A stretch of 64,000 nucleotides of DNA from positions 62,001-126,000 of the forward strand of contig NZ_JAPDPD010000012.1 of assembly GCF_026283965.1 (NCBI RefSeq), given 5' to 3'. Of this stretch, positions 25,145 to 40,050 are shown piece after piece; the stretch's first letter is position 1; each line of letters starts with the position of its first letter. The notes under the pieces are model-generated. The model was not told the DNA's origin. It saw only the letters and a list, made by a program, of their open reading frames with translations, and did no database searches. A program made the translations under genes and the position numbers. Origin of the DNA: Dyella subtropica. Lineage in GTDB: Bacteria > Pseudomonadota > Gammaproteobacteria > Xanthomonadales > Rhodanobacteraceae.

Positions 25145-26509
25145 ATGCGGTTTCCCACCCTGAGTCTGATCGCCTTGTTGATGGCAGCGCCCATGCTGCA
25201 GGCCCAGACGGCCCCCGCCCATGGCAACAAGCAGGCGGAAGCCGCGCCGGCTAAGGCCGCGTCCAGCGAGACGCCGGACCCCGTCGACCTCAATGACATC
25301 CGTAACTTCAGCCGGGTCTACGAGATCGTGCGCCAGGCTTATGTGGAAAAAGTCGACAACAAGACCCTGATGAAGGCCGCCATCAGCGGCATGCTCACCG
25401 GCCTGGACCCGCACAGCGAATACCTCGACAAGGAAGGCCTGGCCGAGCTCAGCGAAGACACCACCGGCCAATACGGCGGCCTGGGCATCGAAGTGCTGCA
25501 GGTGGACGGCACGCTGCGCATCATCTCGCCCATCGACGATACGCCGGCCTCGCGTGCCGGCATCAAGCCTGGCGACACCATCATCAAGGTCGACGGCAAG
25601 GCGGTCGGTACGGAGAACATCGAGGAGATGTTCAAGAAGTTGCGCGGCGAGCCGGGCAGCAAGGTCGTCCTCACCATCCTGCATGAGAAGAGCGACAAGC
25701 CGATCGACATGCCGCTGGTGCGCGAGCGCATTTCGATTACCAGCGTGAAAACGCGTGAGCTGGAGCCTGGCTATGCCTACATCCGCGTCAGCCAGTTTCA
25801 GAACGACACCGCAGCGGATCTCGAAAAGAAGCTCGGCGAGCTGATCAAGAAGAGCGGCGCGCAGCGCGGCGCCATCCTCGACCTGCGCTCCAATCCCGGC
25901 GGCCTGCTCACCGCCGCCGTGGGTGTCAGTGACGACTTCCTCGACACGGGCACCATCGTCACCACGAAGGGCCGTCTGCAGGATGCCAACCTCAACTTTG
26001 CCGCGCACCCTGGCGACCTGCTCAATGGTGCGCCGATGGTGGTGTTGGTCGACAACGGCACAGCCTCCGCCGCCGAGATCGTGTCCGGCGCGCTGAAAGA
26101 CAACCATCGCGCGCTGATCGTCGGCCGCCGCACGTTCGGCAAGGGCGTGGTGCAGACGGTGTTGCCGCTGGATGCGGACCATGCGGTGAAGATCACTACG
26201 GCGCGTTACTACACGCCTAACGGTACATCGATCCAGGCCGAAGGCATCAAGCCGGATATCGCGCTGGCCGATCTGGCGGTGAACAAGGCGGATAGCTCGG
26301 CCACGCTGATCGGCTCCGAGGCGGATTTGCGCAATCACCTTGCCAATGAGGATGGCGGCAAGGGCAAGGACATCGACAACGATGGCAGTGCGGAGAATGC
26401 GAAGTTGGCGACGCAGGATTATGCGTTGTCGCAGGCGCTGAATGTGTTGAAGGGATTGGTGTTGAATCGCGGTGTTGCTGCGCCGGCGGATGCTGCCACC
26501 AAGCACTGA
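25145..26509 (+). CDS. ctpA: Carboxy-terminal processing protease, S41 family
   Basis: Periplasmic serine protease of 454 residues. Signal peptide to about residue 21, an N-terminal helical part (YEIVRQAYVEKVDNKTLMKAAISGML), PDZ domain at about 105-190 (GGLGIEVLQVDG...SRAGIKPGDTIIKVDG), and the S41 core with catalytic Ser308 in NGTASAAE and Lys333 in RTFGKGVVQ. Family members cleave C-termini of envelope proteins and peptidoglycan hydrolases. Placement after an EnvC-like activator fits cell-wall turnover control. Ribosome site CCGGAG before ATG 25145. Confidence 0.95.
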   Translation: MRFPTLSLIALLMAAPMLQAQTAPAHGNKQAEAAPAKAASSETPDPVDLNDIRNFSRVYEIVRQAYVEKVDNKTLMKAAISGMLTGLDPHSEYLDKEGLAELSEDTTGQYGGLGIEVLQVDGTLRIISPIDDTPASRAGIKPGDTIIKVDGKAVGTENIEEMFKKLRGEPGSKVVLTILHEKSDKPIDMPLVRERISITSVKTRELEPGYAYIRVSQFQNDTAADLEKKLGELIKKSGAQRGAILDLRSNPGGLLTAAVGVSDDFLDTGTIVTTKGRLQDANLNFAAHPGDLLNGAPMVVLVDNGTASAAEIVSGALKDNHRALIVGRRTFGKGVVQTVLPLDADHAVKITTARYYTPNGTSIQAEGIKPDIALADLAVNKADSSATLIGSEADLRNHLANEDGGKGKDIDNDGSAENAKLATQDYALSQALNVLKGLVLNRGVAAPADAATKH

Positions 26510-27064
26510 CGCTTCAGCTCCCTCTCCCTCTCGGGGAGAGGGTTGGGGTGAGGGGGCGGGTGCTCGCGACACCGTTTCTACTTCGTCGTCCCGGCGTAGG
26601 CCGGGACCCAGTGACATATCGCTCGATTGTCGTGTCTGCGTGTTCTGGCTCGCCTGCCGCGGGCTTTCGAACCGCTGCCGCGGTCCGAGTCACTTTTCTC
26701 TGTTTGGCCAGAGAAAAGTAACCAAAAGAGAGGCCACCCCGGTTCCGCGCCCTCCGGCTTCGCCTGCGGGTCCGTGAGGGCTGGCCGGGCTTTTCGACAC
26801 GACGTCCCTGTCGTGTCGAAAAGGCATCGACGTCCTGTCGATGCCCCCTTCGGGGCCTGATCGTCCAGCCCTCACCGCTGCACAGGGGACCCGTCACGGG
26901 CTCGCTTCGCATCGCTTTGCTTTTGCTCCCTCCCTTGCTTGCGACGCAAAGCTAGTCCCGTGGGACAGGGGAGGGTTGGGGAGGGGTGGTGGGTGCTCGG
27001 GATGTCGTTGCTACGGAGAGCTGTAGGCCGGAGTGAGCATCAGCAAACCCCAGTCCCGCCGCAC
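26510..27064. repeat. Complex intergenic repeat, copy 3 (convergent gap)
   Basis: Third copy, same orientation. It has the CTCCCTCT/GGGAGAGGG stem near 26518-26543; a REP palindrome changed on both sides to GTCCCGG/CCGGGAC (26588-26594, 26601-26607); the CTTTTCTCTG stem near 26693-26718; the CGACACGAC stem; and the copy-specific stem GCATCGAC/GTCGATGC (26824-26831, 26837-26844). A second GGGAGGGTTGGGGAGGGG tract follows near 26960-26985. It lies between convergent ctpA and phosphatase genes. Confidence 0.85.
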
Positions 27065-27826
27065 TCAATGCACCATCGCTGCCTTCGTCTCACTCATCGG
27101 CGCAGTCAAACCCGCCGCAGTAAGTTCCGCTTCCGCCTCTTCCATATCCTTCTGCAACACCGGATTCGCCAAGAACGCCGCTGCCAACGCTTGTCCAAAC
27201 ACCCGCCCGGCATAAATGTCCTGCGGCGTATGCGCGCCACGCACTACGCGACGCCAACCCACATCGCGTGCATAACCGGCGAGGTCGTCGGTGCGCTGGG
27301 GCATGAGTTTGCCGAGGAGGACGGCGAAGACGGTGGCGCGGGTGCTGTGGCCGCTGGGATAGCCGTAGCTTTTCTTCTTGAGGTTCTTTTCGTCGCCTTC
27401 GGGGTCTTTGTGGCAGGCGTCGAGGGGGCAAGGGCGGGCGCGCTGCCAGTGGTTCTTGGCTTCTTTGACGGCCGCTGCGGTTTCTTTCTGGACTTCGGTG
27501 AACAGGGTGGCGGTGTGGGGCAGTTTGCTGGTGTCGAAGTTGGGGCCGATGACGCGGGAGAAGGCGAAGACGTCGAAGGCTTCTTCCTTCTTGGCGAGCG
27601 TGGCTTCGTCTTTGCCGCGCGCGGCGGCGTAGGCGCGGTCGGTGACTGCACGGTCGGCGCGATCCTCGGGCGAGCCGGGGACGGAGGGCGGGGCGATGAT
27701 CGCTTGCAGTTCGTGCAGTTTGGCGTCGTCGAGATAGTGCGGGGTGTCGTCAGCGTGGGCTGCACCGGAGAGGAGCAGGGTCAGGCCGAGCAGGGCGCTT
27801 TTCAGGCGGAGCGAGGTCGTCTGCAT
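27065..27826 (-). CDS. Class A-like acid phosphatase (PAP2 superfamily), periplasmic
   Basis: Secreted phosphatase of 253 residues with a signal peptide (to AHA-DDTP). The PAP2 catalytic motifs are in order: KNHWQRARP (K-x6-RP type), YPSGHST with the PSGH motif, and RRVVRGAHTPQDIYAGR containing the essential Arg, His and Asp. This is the arrangement of non-specific class A acid phosphatases (PhoC, PhoN); the first Ser of the third motif is Arg here. It probably frees phosphate from organic esters in the periplasm. It is 18 bp downstream of the TonB receptor on the same strand and may share its transcript. Confidence 0.93.
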   Translation of the reverse strand: MQTTSLRLKSALLGLTLLLSGAAHADDTPHYLDDAKLHELQAIIAPPSVPGSPEDRADRAVTDRAYAAARGKDEATLAKKEEAFDVFAFSRVIGPNFDTSKLPHTATLFTEVQKETAAAVKEAKNHWQRARPCPLDACHKDPEGDEKNLKKKSYGYPSGHSTRATVFAVLLGKLMPQRTDDLAGYARDVGWRRVVRGAHTPQDIYAGRVFGQALAAAFLANPVLQKDMEEAEAELTAAGLTAPMSETKAAMVH

Positions 27827-27844
27827 GATGGGTTCCTGTCGGCG

Positions 27845-30133
27845 TCAGAGGGCCAGGGAAACGGAGGCGAACCAGCTGCGGCCGGGTAGCACGAGGTAGT
27901 ACGGCGTGGTGCCCTTGATGGAGTCGATGACCTGTTTGTGTTCGTCGAGCAGGTTGTCGACTTGCAGGCGGATCTTGTAGCTCTTGATCACCGAGCCGGT
28001 GAGGTTCTGGCCATAGCCGAGGCTGAGCGCGGCCTGCCACCAGCCGGTGGTGTGGCCGCTGGCGTTCACCGAGGATGCGACATCCGGGTTGAAGTCGCCG
28101 TTGTAGACGCGCTGGCCGCCCACGTACTTCTCGGTGAGCGAGCCGAAGAAACCGTTCCCGTCGTAGAGGAAACCGAGCGCAGCCGTGCCGGACGGCACGG
28201 TGGGCATGCGCAGGTTGGAGTTCTTGAACTTGGCGTCGATCAGCGAGCCGTTGGCGTACAAACTCACGCCTTCGCCCACGTAGTACGTCGCTTCCGCTTC
28301 GCCGCCGCGCATGGTGGCGCCCTTGGCCATCGCAAAGATGGGATCGTGGGTGACCGGATCGAGCGCGGTCAGCGGGAAGTTCTGGTAGTCGATGTAGAAC
28401 ACGTCGGCGTCGGCGTTGAAGCGGTCGGTCTTGTAGACCGTGCCGAACTGGTAGTTCATCGTCTTCTGCGGCTTGGCCTTGTTCTCGGCCGGATTCGGCA
28501 CATAGAACTGGTTGAGGTTGGGCGTGAGGAAGCCTTGCGCGGCCTGGCCGTACACGCTCCAGTCGCTGGTGAGCATGTAGTTGGCGGTCAGCGAGCCCAG
28601 CGGCTTGTCCCAGGTCTGGTGGTCGTACAGCGGCAGCTTGGTGGTCTGGTTGATCGGTGCGCTGATATAGCGCGTGGCGCGGTCGTACTTCACGCCCGGC
28701 GTCAGGGTGAACGCATCGGTGACGCGCCAGGCGTATTCGGCGTACAGCTGCGTGGTGCGCAGGCGATCGATCATCGTGTACTTGTAGGCGCTGCTGTCGG
28801 GCTTGCCTTTCTTCACGTCATGGATGCCACCCAGGCCGTAGTCCAGCGCCACGCTGTAGCGGGTGTTGTCGATGTATTCGTACCAGCCACCCAAGCGCAG
28901 CTGCCCGTGCTCGTCGGTGCGCGTGGTTTCCAGCGTGTCGCCCCAGGCGCGGTAGTCGTTGATCTTGTTGAAGCCGCCCAGGTTGGTCTTGGACGCGCCC
29001 GTGCCAACGTAGGGGCTCTCGTGGCTGTCGTTGTGATAGGCGTAGGTGTAGAGCTTGTTGTCCAGCTGCCAGGTATCGCTCAGCGCGCTGCTTACACCAA
29101 TGTATTCCAGATCGGTTTCCTTGGTCTGGTAGTTGTAGCAATAGCAGTCGGTGCTGGTGCGGTCGCGGTTGAGGCCGAAGTTGCGGCCCAGCGTGTCGAT
29201 CTGCTGCTGGGTCAGGTCGGTCTTATCCGGGTTGTTGAAGGTGATGTAGTTGTAGTTGCTGAGGACCGTGACTTCCGTACTGCTGCCTACCGGCTGCACG
29301 TACTTGAGGTAGGCGGTCTTGCGGTTCATCGGCGAGTTGGTGCGGTAGGTATCGGTGTCGTTGTACTGCGCGCTGAAGATCAGCTTGCCGCCGCCCAGCT
29401 TGTCGATGCGGCCGCTGTTGAGCTCCAGGTGGGTCAGGGTGGTGTCGTAGCTGCCGTAGCTCACCGTGGGAATGAACGAGAACTCGTCGCGCGCATCCTT
29501 GGAGCGCAGCGCCACGGTGCCGCCGAAGGTGGCCTGGCCGATCTGGCTGGCGCCGCCGGGGCCGCGGTCCACCGTGACCTGGCCGATCATCTTGGCCGGG
29601 AAATAGCTGCTGGTGTGGTGGCTGAAGTCGTTGGTGTCGCCGAACGGGATGCCGTCGTAGGTGACGTTGTACTGGTTGTCGTTGAAGCCGCGGATGGTCA
29701 TCTGCTTGGCTTCGCCCAGGCCGGGGCCGCTGACACCGATGGTGGAGACGCCGGGCGCGATGCCGGCGATGGCGGCGTAGTCGGCGGTGGGGGCCACGTG
29801 GTTGCTGATGTAGTCCAGGCCGATCACTGACTGCGGCTGGGTGATGTTGAGTTCCGCCTGGGTCGGCGCCTGGGTGATGGCGGAGGTGGTGGTGTTGGCG
29901 CGTACTTCGACTTCTTCAAGCTGCTTTGTCGCGACAGGAGCTGTCACTGGCGCAGTCACCGGCGTATCGGTGGCGGCGGCCGCGCCAGCGATGCAGAAGC
30001 CTGTGGCCATCAACATCGCCGGCAAAAGCAGCGCCGGCAGTCGGCGACGGCGGATGCCGGCGGTCAGCGGGTGCAGAGCGGGAAGGTCCATCTTGCCAAG
30101 AGCAGTGCGAGGCGTGCTGATCGGGGTGGGCAT
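27845..30133 (-). CDS. TonB-dependent outer membrane receptor
   Basis: Receptor of 762 residues. After an unusually long N-terminus with a hydrophobic signal (LPALLLPAMLMATGFCIAGAAAA) comes a TonB-box-like LEEVEVRA, a plug domain (PQSVIGLDYISNHVAPTADYAAIAGIAPGVS, MTIRGFNDNQYNVTYDGIPFGDTNDF, VDRGPGGASQIGQATFGG) and a barrel ending in WFASVSLAL. A CYCY motif sits in an external loop (DRTSTDCYCYNY). The substrate is unknown; the adjacent phosphatase suggests a possible phosphate-ester link. The start at 30133 has a weak ribosome site; ATG 30091 is an alternative. Confidence 0.9.
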   Translation of the reverse strand: MPTPISTPRTALGKMDLPALHPLTAGIRRRRLPALLLPAMLMATGFCIAGAAAATDTPVTAPVTAPVATKQLEEVEVRANTTTSAITQAPTQAELNITQPQSVIGLDYISNHVAPTADYAAIAGIAPGVSTIGVSGPGLGEAKQMTIRGFNDNQYNVTYDGIPFGDTNDFSHHTSSYFPAKMIGQVTVDRGPGGASQIGQATFGGTVALRSKDARDEFSFIPTVSYGSYDTTLTHLELNSGRIDKLGGGKLIFSAQYNDTDTYRTNSPMNRKTAYLKYVQPVGSSTEVTVLSNYNYITFNNPDKTDLTQQQIDTLGRNFGLNRDRTSTDCYCYNYQTKETDLEYIGVSSALSDTWQLDNKLYTYAYHNDSHESPYVGTGASKTNLGGFNKINDYRAWGDTLETTRTDEHGQLRLGGWYEYIDNTRYSVALDYGLGGIHDVKKGKPDSSAYKYTMIDRLRTTQLYAEYAWRVTDAFTLTPGVKYDRATRYISAPINQTTKLPLYDHQTWDKPLGSLTANYMLTSDWSVYGQAAQGFLTPNLNQFYVPNPAENKAKPQKTMNYQFGTVYKTDRFNADADVFYIDYQNFPLTALDPVTHDPIFAMAKGATMRGGEAEATYYVGEGVSLYANGSLIDAKFKNSNLRMPTVPSGTAALGFLYDGNGFFGSLTEKYVGGQRVYNGDFNPDVASSVNASGHTTGWWQAALSLGYGQNLTGSVIKSYKIRLQVDNLLDEHKQVIDSIKGTTPYYLVLPGRSWFASVSLAL

Positions 30134-30522
30134 GTCGGTCGCCGGTTAGTTTGGTTTGGGTTAAACCGAGGCATGCTGAGGAGACTTGTTGACCGTTCCG
30201 TGGCAGTGGCGTGACGGTACGTGTTTTGGAATGGACGTCTATCCGCCCAAATCGGCGGTTTGGAAATTTTTTCGCAACATCTCTTCCGAGCTTTCGACAA
30301 AGTGGTTTGCCTCGCTGCGTGAGTCGCCATCGCAAAGCGACGCGACTGGTATGGTCGAGCTGCCCCAATCCGCTGCGTATGACCGTTATTTGGCCGTCTG
30401 CATGGCTTTGACGCGGCGCAACAACTGTGTTTTAGTCGAACCCACACCCGCGTGCGTGGCAGCGGTGCCTTCGGCACCGGTGGGCGTGCGCGTCCCGCAA
30501 ATCCATCGGCCGGGGAGGCAAG
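30134..30522. promoter_or_regulatory. Divergent control region and gltB leader
   Basis: A 389-bp gap between the TonB receptor (minus) and gltB (plus). On the plus strand it has a hairpin CCGCC/GGCGG (30243-30247, 30254-30258) that overlaps an alternative CCAAA/TTTGG stem and is followed by a T-rich run (30267-30272). A 7-bp stem CGGTGCC-TTC-GGCACCG (30463-30479) lies 44 bp before the gltB start. These could form an attenuating leader. No known riboswitch was recognised and no small gene is convincing. Confidence 0.4.
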
Positions 30523-36377
<5,855 letters not shown>

Positions 36378-37028
36378 CCGCAGACACTCCCAGCGCTGCG
36401 GTTCCGCTCGCTAAGCGATCGTCGATCGTTCCTGGTTCGGCCGGAGACGATCGTCGATCGTTCCTGGTTCGGCCGGAGACGATCGACGGTCGCTGTCGGA
36501 CACCCTGGGCTTGTAAAGAACATGTGGATGCACGCCGGCCGGTAAGCCCTCTGCGGCGCTGCTCGCTTTTCTCTTTTTAACATCCCAATTAGCAATTTCT
36601 TGCGCTTTCGCGAGGTGGTTTAGCTGGGCTTTATGCATCGTGCGCTGAAACGCGACGAACGGCAAAGGCATTACTTTCACGTTGCATTTGCCTCTGTGAA
36701 TTTCAGGTGATTATTTTTGGATCGTTATAAGTAGCCCATTAATTAAGGCGAAGATCTATTTTCAACCATGGCCCCGTGGACTCTTAGCCTGATTATCAAC
36801 GCGCTTTGAAATGACTTACGGAGGTACGGCCCGTGCTTATGCGGCATCGCGCAAAATATTACGCACAGCAATGAGTTACGGCTAATGTCATGGAACTTGT
36901 GAAGCTAACCTTAAAGTGGAAGACTCCGCCTGCCAGCATTCAGCGGCGCAGCTTTGTTAGCGCATCCCCCACATCGCTGAAAGGATCGTCTGGCGTATTG
37001 CGGATCAATACAAAGAGAGGCTAACCAC
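36378..37028. other. Long intergenic region between gltD and a TonB receptor
   Basis: 650 bp, A/T-rich over its second half. It opens with the tandem 32-bp repeat described separately. On the minus strand 36680-36411 an 89-codon frame can be read (MKVMPLPFVAFQRTMHKAQL...), but it runs through the tandem repeat and has no supporting neighbour, so it is not called. The last about 300 bp (36720-37028) probably hold the receptor promoter and leader, ending in AGAGAGG before the ATG. Confidence 0.4.
36417..36480. repeat. Tandem duplication of a 32-bp unit
   Basis: Two exact 32-bp copies (36417-36448 and 36449-36480), unit beginning GATCGTCGATCGTTCCTGG and ending GGCCGGAGAC, with a degenerate start of a third copy at 36481 (GATCGACGGTCG). 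Each unit contains the palindrome CGATCGTCGATCG-like core. Too few copies and no spacers, so it is not a CRISPR. Function unknown. Confidence 0.85.
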
Positions 37029-39854
37029 ATGAAGCGCAACAAGCTCGCCCTGACATTGGCCGGACTGATGCTCGCTCCTGCCGGAACTGTATTTGCTCAA
37101 AGCACTGCTCCCGCCCAGACGTCCAATCCGCCGCCACAAGAACAACAGGCGAAACAACTTCAGACCATCACGGTGACCGGCTCGGCTATTCCACGTGTCG
37201 ACGTGGAAACGCCATCTCCGGTTACCGTTATCTCGGCCACCCAGATTCAGCGCAGCGGTCTGACCACGGTGTCCGATGTCGTTCGCGCGGTCTCGGCCGA
37301 CAACAGCGGCTCCATCCCCAACGCGTTCTCCAACGGTTTTGCGGCCGGTTCCTCCGGCGTGGCGTTGCGCGGCTTGACCGTCAACTCCACTCTGGTGCTG
37401 ATCGACGGCCATCGCAGCGCGACCTACGCCGTGTCGGATGACGGCGTTCGCTCCTTCGTCGACTTGAACACCATTCCGCTCGCTGCGGTGGATCGCATCG
37501 AAGTGCTGAAAGATGGCGCATCGTCGCTGTACGGCGCCGATGCGATCGGTGGCGTGGTCAACATCATCCTCAAGCCGAACTTCCACGGCGTGGAAGGTAC
37601 GGCCGATGTCGGTACCTCGCAGCATGGCGGCGGCTTCACCCGCAAGGCCACCTTGATGGCCGGCGGTGGCGACCTTCAGACCGACCGCTATAACGGCTAC
37701 GTCAGCGTGCAGTACCAGCGGGACAACCCGATCAACATCAGCCAGCGCGGTTTCCCGTTCAATACGGCCGACTTGCGTCGGATCGGCGGCCAGAACAATA
37801 ACGGCGGCCAGCCGGCAGCAAGCTCGGGCTCGATTTACGGCTCGGTGACGCCCGGCACGCTGACCCCGGGAGGCAGTGGCAGCTTTGTCGACGGCGTAGG
37901 AGCTACTGGCGGGCCCACGCAGGTGCTGGCGCCGGGTGGATGCGGCCCCAAGGGCATACTCGTCACCAATGATCCGAACACCCCAGGCAGCTACTGCCAG
38001 CAAAATTTCGTGGGCCAGTACGGTCAGGTGCAGCCCAAGATGGAGCAGGGCGGTATCTATGGTCGCTTCACTGTCAAGCTAAACGACACCACCACGGCCT
38101 ACATGTCGGCCAGCTTCTTCGAAGCCAAGACCTGGACTGTGGCGCCGCCGGCGCAGATCGAGAACGGCATTCCGCACAACACCAACGGCATCGCCTTGCC
38201 GCCTACCTTGCCGGGTGGCGCTCTGAACCCAAATAATCCGTACGCTGCACAGGGCCAGTACGCGCTGATCAACTATGCCTTCGGCGACATTCCTGCCGGC
38301 ACCAATTACAACAATCACAACGCGCGCATGGTGGGCGGCGTCAATGGCACCTTCAGCGACTGGAACTGGGATGCGACTGTGGTACTCAACCACACCTGGC
38401 TGGGTACCAACCGCTTCGGCGCGATAAGCTTTAGCGGTTTGGTCAACGCCATTACCAATGGCACCTACAACTTCCTCAATCCCAGCGCCAACACCGGTGC
38501 CGCGCGCAACCTGGTGGCTCCGCCCTACAGCAAGACCTCCACCTCCGACCTGGATTCGCTCGACCTTGCCGCCAACCGCCAGCTATGGGATCTGTCGGGC
38601 GGTGCGCTTGGCGTCGCTGTTGGCGCCCAGTTCCGGCATGAGGCGCAAAACGATCCGACCCTCAATCCAGGCAATGACACGCTGGGCCTCGGTAACGCGA
38701 TCACAAGGGGTAGCCGCGATGTCAGCGCTGCCTATGTCGAGTTCGATGCGCCCTTGTTGCAGTCATTGGAAGTCGATGTATCGGGTCGCTTCGACCACTA
38801 CACCGACGTAGGCAATCATTTCACGCCGAAGGTCGGCATCAAGTACAAGCCTTTCGATTGGGTCGCGCTTCGCGGTACCTACTCCAAGGGGCTCCGTGCG
38901 CCGAGCTTCTCGGAGAACGGCTCCAGTTCAAGCACCGGCTTCGTGACCGAGCAGATCACCGATCCCGCGTTCCTTGCAGCGCATGGCGGCGGCAATGGCT
39001 ACACCCTGCCTTATGCCATCGCACTGGGGACGATCGCCAACAAGAACATCAAGCCGGAGAAGGCGACCAACTACACGCTCGGCGTGGTGGTACAACCCAC
39101 CGATTGGCTGAACGCCTCGATCGACTACTACAACATCAAGAAAGAGAATGTCATCGTTCCTGGCGACTCTGGCTCTGCGCTGGACAACTACTTTGCCGGC
39201 CGCCCCCAGAATCCCGGTGTGACGGTTATCCCCGACCTGCCCGATCCGGCCTTCCCGAATGCGCAGCCGCGCCCGATCGAAATCGACACGCAGTTCGTCA
39301 ACGGACAATCGCTGAAGACCACCGGCATGGACTTGGACATCCAGGCCCACTTCGACTTCAGCGGTAATCTTCACTACGTCACGCAGCTGTCCGGTACGCA
39401 GATCTTCAACTGGAAGCTCACCTTGCCCAATGGCACGAAGCAGCAGTTCGTCGGTACGCATGGTCCCTACATCCTGTCGTCGGGTGCAGGTACGCCGCGT
39501 ACTCGCGGCTCGTGGGCGAACACGATCATCTGGGGGCCGCTGACGGTCACGGGTACGCTGTACTACACCAGCGGCATGAAGAACACCGCTCTGGATTTCC
39601 ATTCCAGCGGCTCGTGCATCTCCTTCCTTCCCCTCAGCTGCAAGGTGGGGTCCTTCACCGACTTTGACCTGACGGGTAGCTATGAGATCAACGACCACAT
39701 CAGCATCACCGGTTCGGTGATGAATGTGTTCGACAAGAAGCCCCCGCTCGATCAGGCCGACTATGCCGGTGCTGGCGCCAACTACAACCCGACCTGGGCG
39801 CAATCGGGTCTGGTGGGTCGCTTCTACAACCTTGGTGTGAAGTTCAAGCTGTAA
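37029..39854 (+). CDS. Large TonB-dependent outer membrane receptor
   Basis: Receptor of 941 residues. Signal peptide to FAQ-STAP, a TonB-box-like LQTITVTGS, plug domain (PSPVTVISATQIQRSGLTTVSDVVRAV; GVALRGLTVNSTLVLIDGHR; VDRIEVLKDGASSLYGADAIGGVVNIILK) and a large barrel ending GRFYNLGVKFKL. The ITVTGS/RI box and the long loops are typical of the xanthomonad receptors that import plant-derived or other complex carbon compounds; the exact substrate is unknown. ATG 37029 after AGAGAGG. A strong terminator follows at 39890. Confidence 0.95.
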   Translation: MKRNKLALTLAGLMLAPAGTVFAQSTAPAQTSNPPPQEQQAKQLQTITVTGSAIPRVDVETPSPVTVISATQIQRSGLTTVSDVVRAVSADNSGSIPNAFSNGFAAGSSGVALRGLTVNSTLVLIDGHRSATYAVSDDGVRSFVDLNTIPLAAVDRIEVLKDGASSLYGADAIGGVVNIILKPNFHGVEGTADVGTSQHGGGFTRKATLMAGGGDLQTDRYNGYVSVQYQRDNPINISQRGFPFNTADLRRIGGQNNNGGQPAASSGSIYGSVTPGTLTPGGSGSFVDGVGATGGPTQVLAPGGCGPKGILVTNDPNTPGSYCQQNFVGQYGQVQPKMEQGGIYGRFTVKLNDTTTAYMSASFFEAKTWTVAPPAQIENGIPHNTNGIALPPTLPGGALNPNNPYAAQGQYALINYAFGDIPAGTNYNNHNARMVGGVNGTFSDWNWDATVVLNHTWLGTNRFGAISFSGLVNAITNGTYNFLNPSANTGAARNLVAPPYSKTSTSDLDSLDLAANRQLWDLSGGALGVAVGAQFRHEAQNDPTLNPGNDTLGLGNAITRGSRDVSAAYVEFDAPLLQSLEVDVSGRFDHYTDVGNHFTPKVGIKYKPFDWVALRGTYSKGLRAPSFSENGSSSSTGFVTEQITDPAFLAAHGGGNGYTLPYAIALGTIANKNIKPEKATNYTLGVVVQPTDWLNASIDYYNIKKENVIVPGDSGSALDNYFAGRPQNPGVTVIPDLPDPAFPNAQPRPIEIDTQFVNGQSLKTTGMDLDIQAHFDFSGNLHYVTQLSGTQIFNWKLTLPNGTKQQFVGTHGPYILSSGAGTPRTRGSWANTIIWGPLTVTGTLYYTSGMKNTALDFHSSGSCISFLPLSCKVGSFTDFDLTGSYEINDHISITGSVMNVFDKKPPLDQADYAGAGANYNPTWAQSGLVGRFYNLGVKFKL

Positions 39855-39889
39855 TGACGGCCAAGCGCCGTACTTGAGTGAGCAGATGA

Positions 39890-39924
39890 AGCGGCGCCCC
39901 TTGGTTGGGGCGCCGCTTTCTTTT
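39890..39924 (+). terminator. Rho-independent terminator after the TonB receptor
   Basis: An 11-bp GC-rich perfect stem (39890-39900 AGCGGCGCCCC with 39907-39917) with loop TTGGTT is followed by TTCTTTT. It lies 36 bp past the receptor stop and separates it from the SpmAB-like gene. Confidence 0.92.
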
Positions 39925-40050
39925 GGGGGGCTTCGTTTGAACCCGCTCAAAGACGCGGTGTTGCGCCAGCGACATGACCGGTGTGCCACGCACGGCTCCA
40001 TCACGCACAATGGCGGCCATGGTGACCGCCGACTACGCCCTGCACGCCGC

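Noticed and set aside
27938-29830. 630-codon plus-strand open frame
   Set aside because: Antisense shadow of the TonB receptor, which has full plug and barrel motifs.
30134-30522. Known riboswitch upstream of gltB
   Set aside because: No conserved riboswitch core was recognised; only simple hairpins.
36417-36480. Possible CRISPR start
   Set aside because: Units are directly adjacent with no spacers and only two copies.
36411-36680. 89-codon minus-strand frame between gltD and the receptor
   Set aside because: It ends inside a tandem 32-bp repeat and has no recognisable family or ribosome site; could be a small gene but not supportable.
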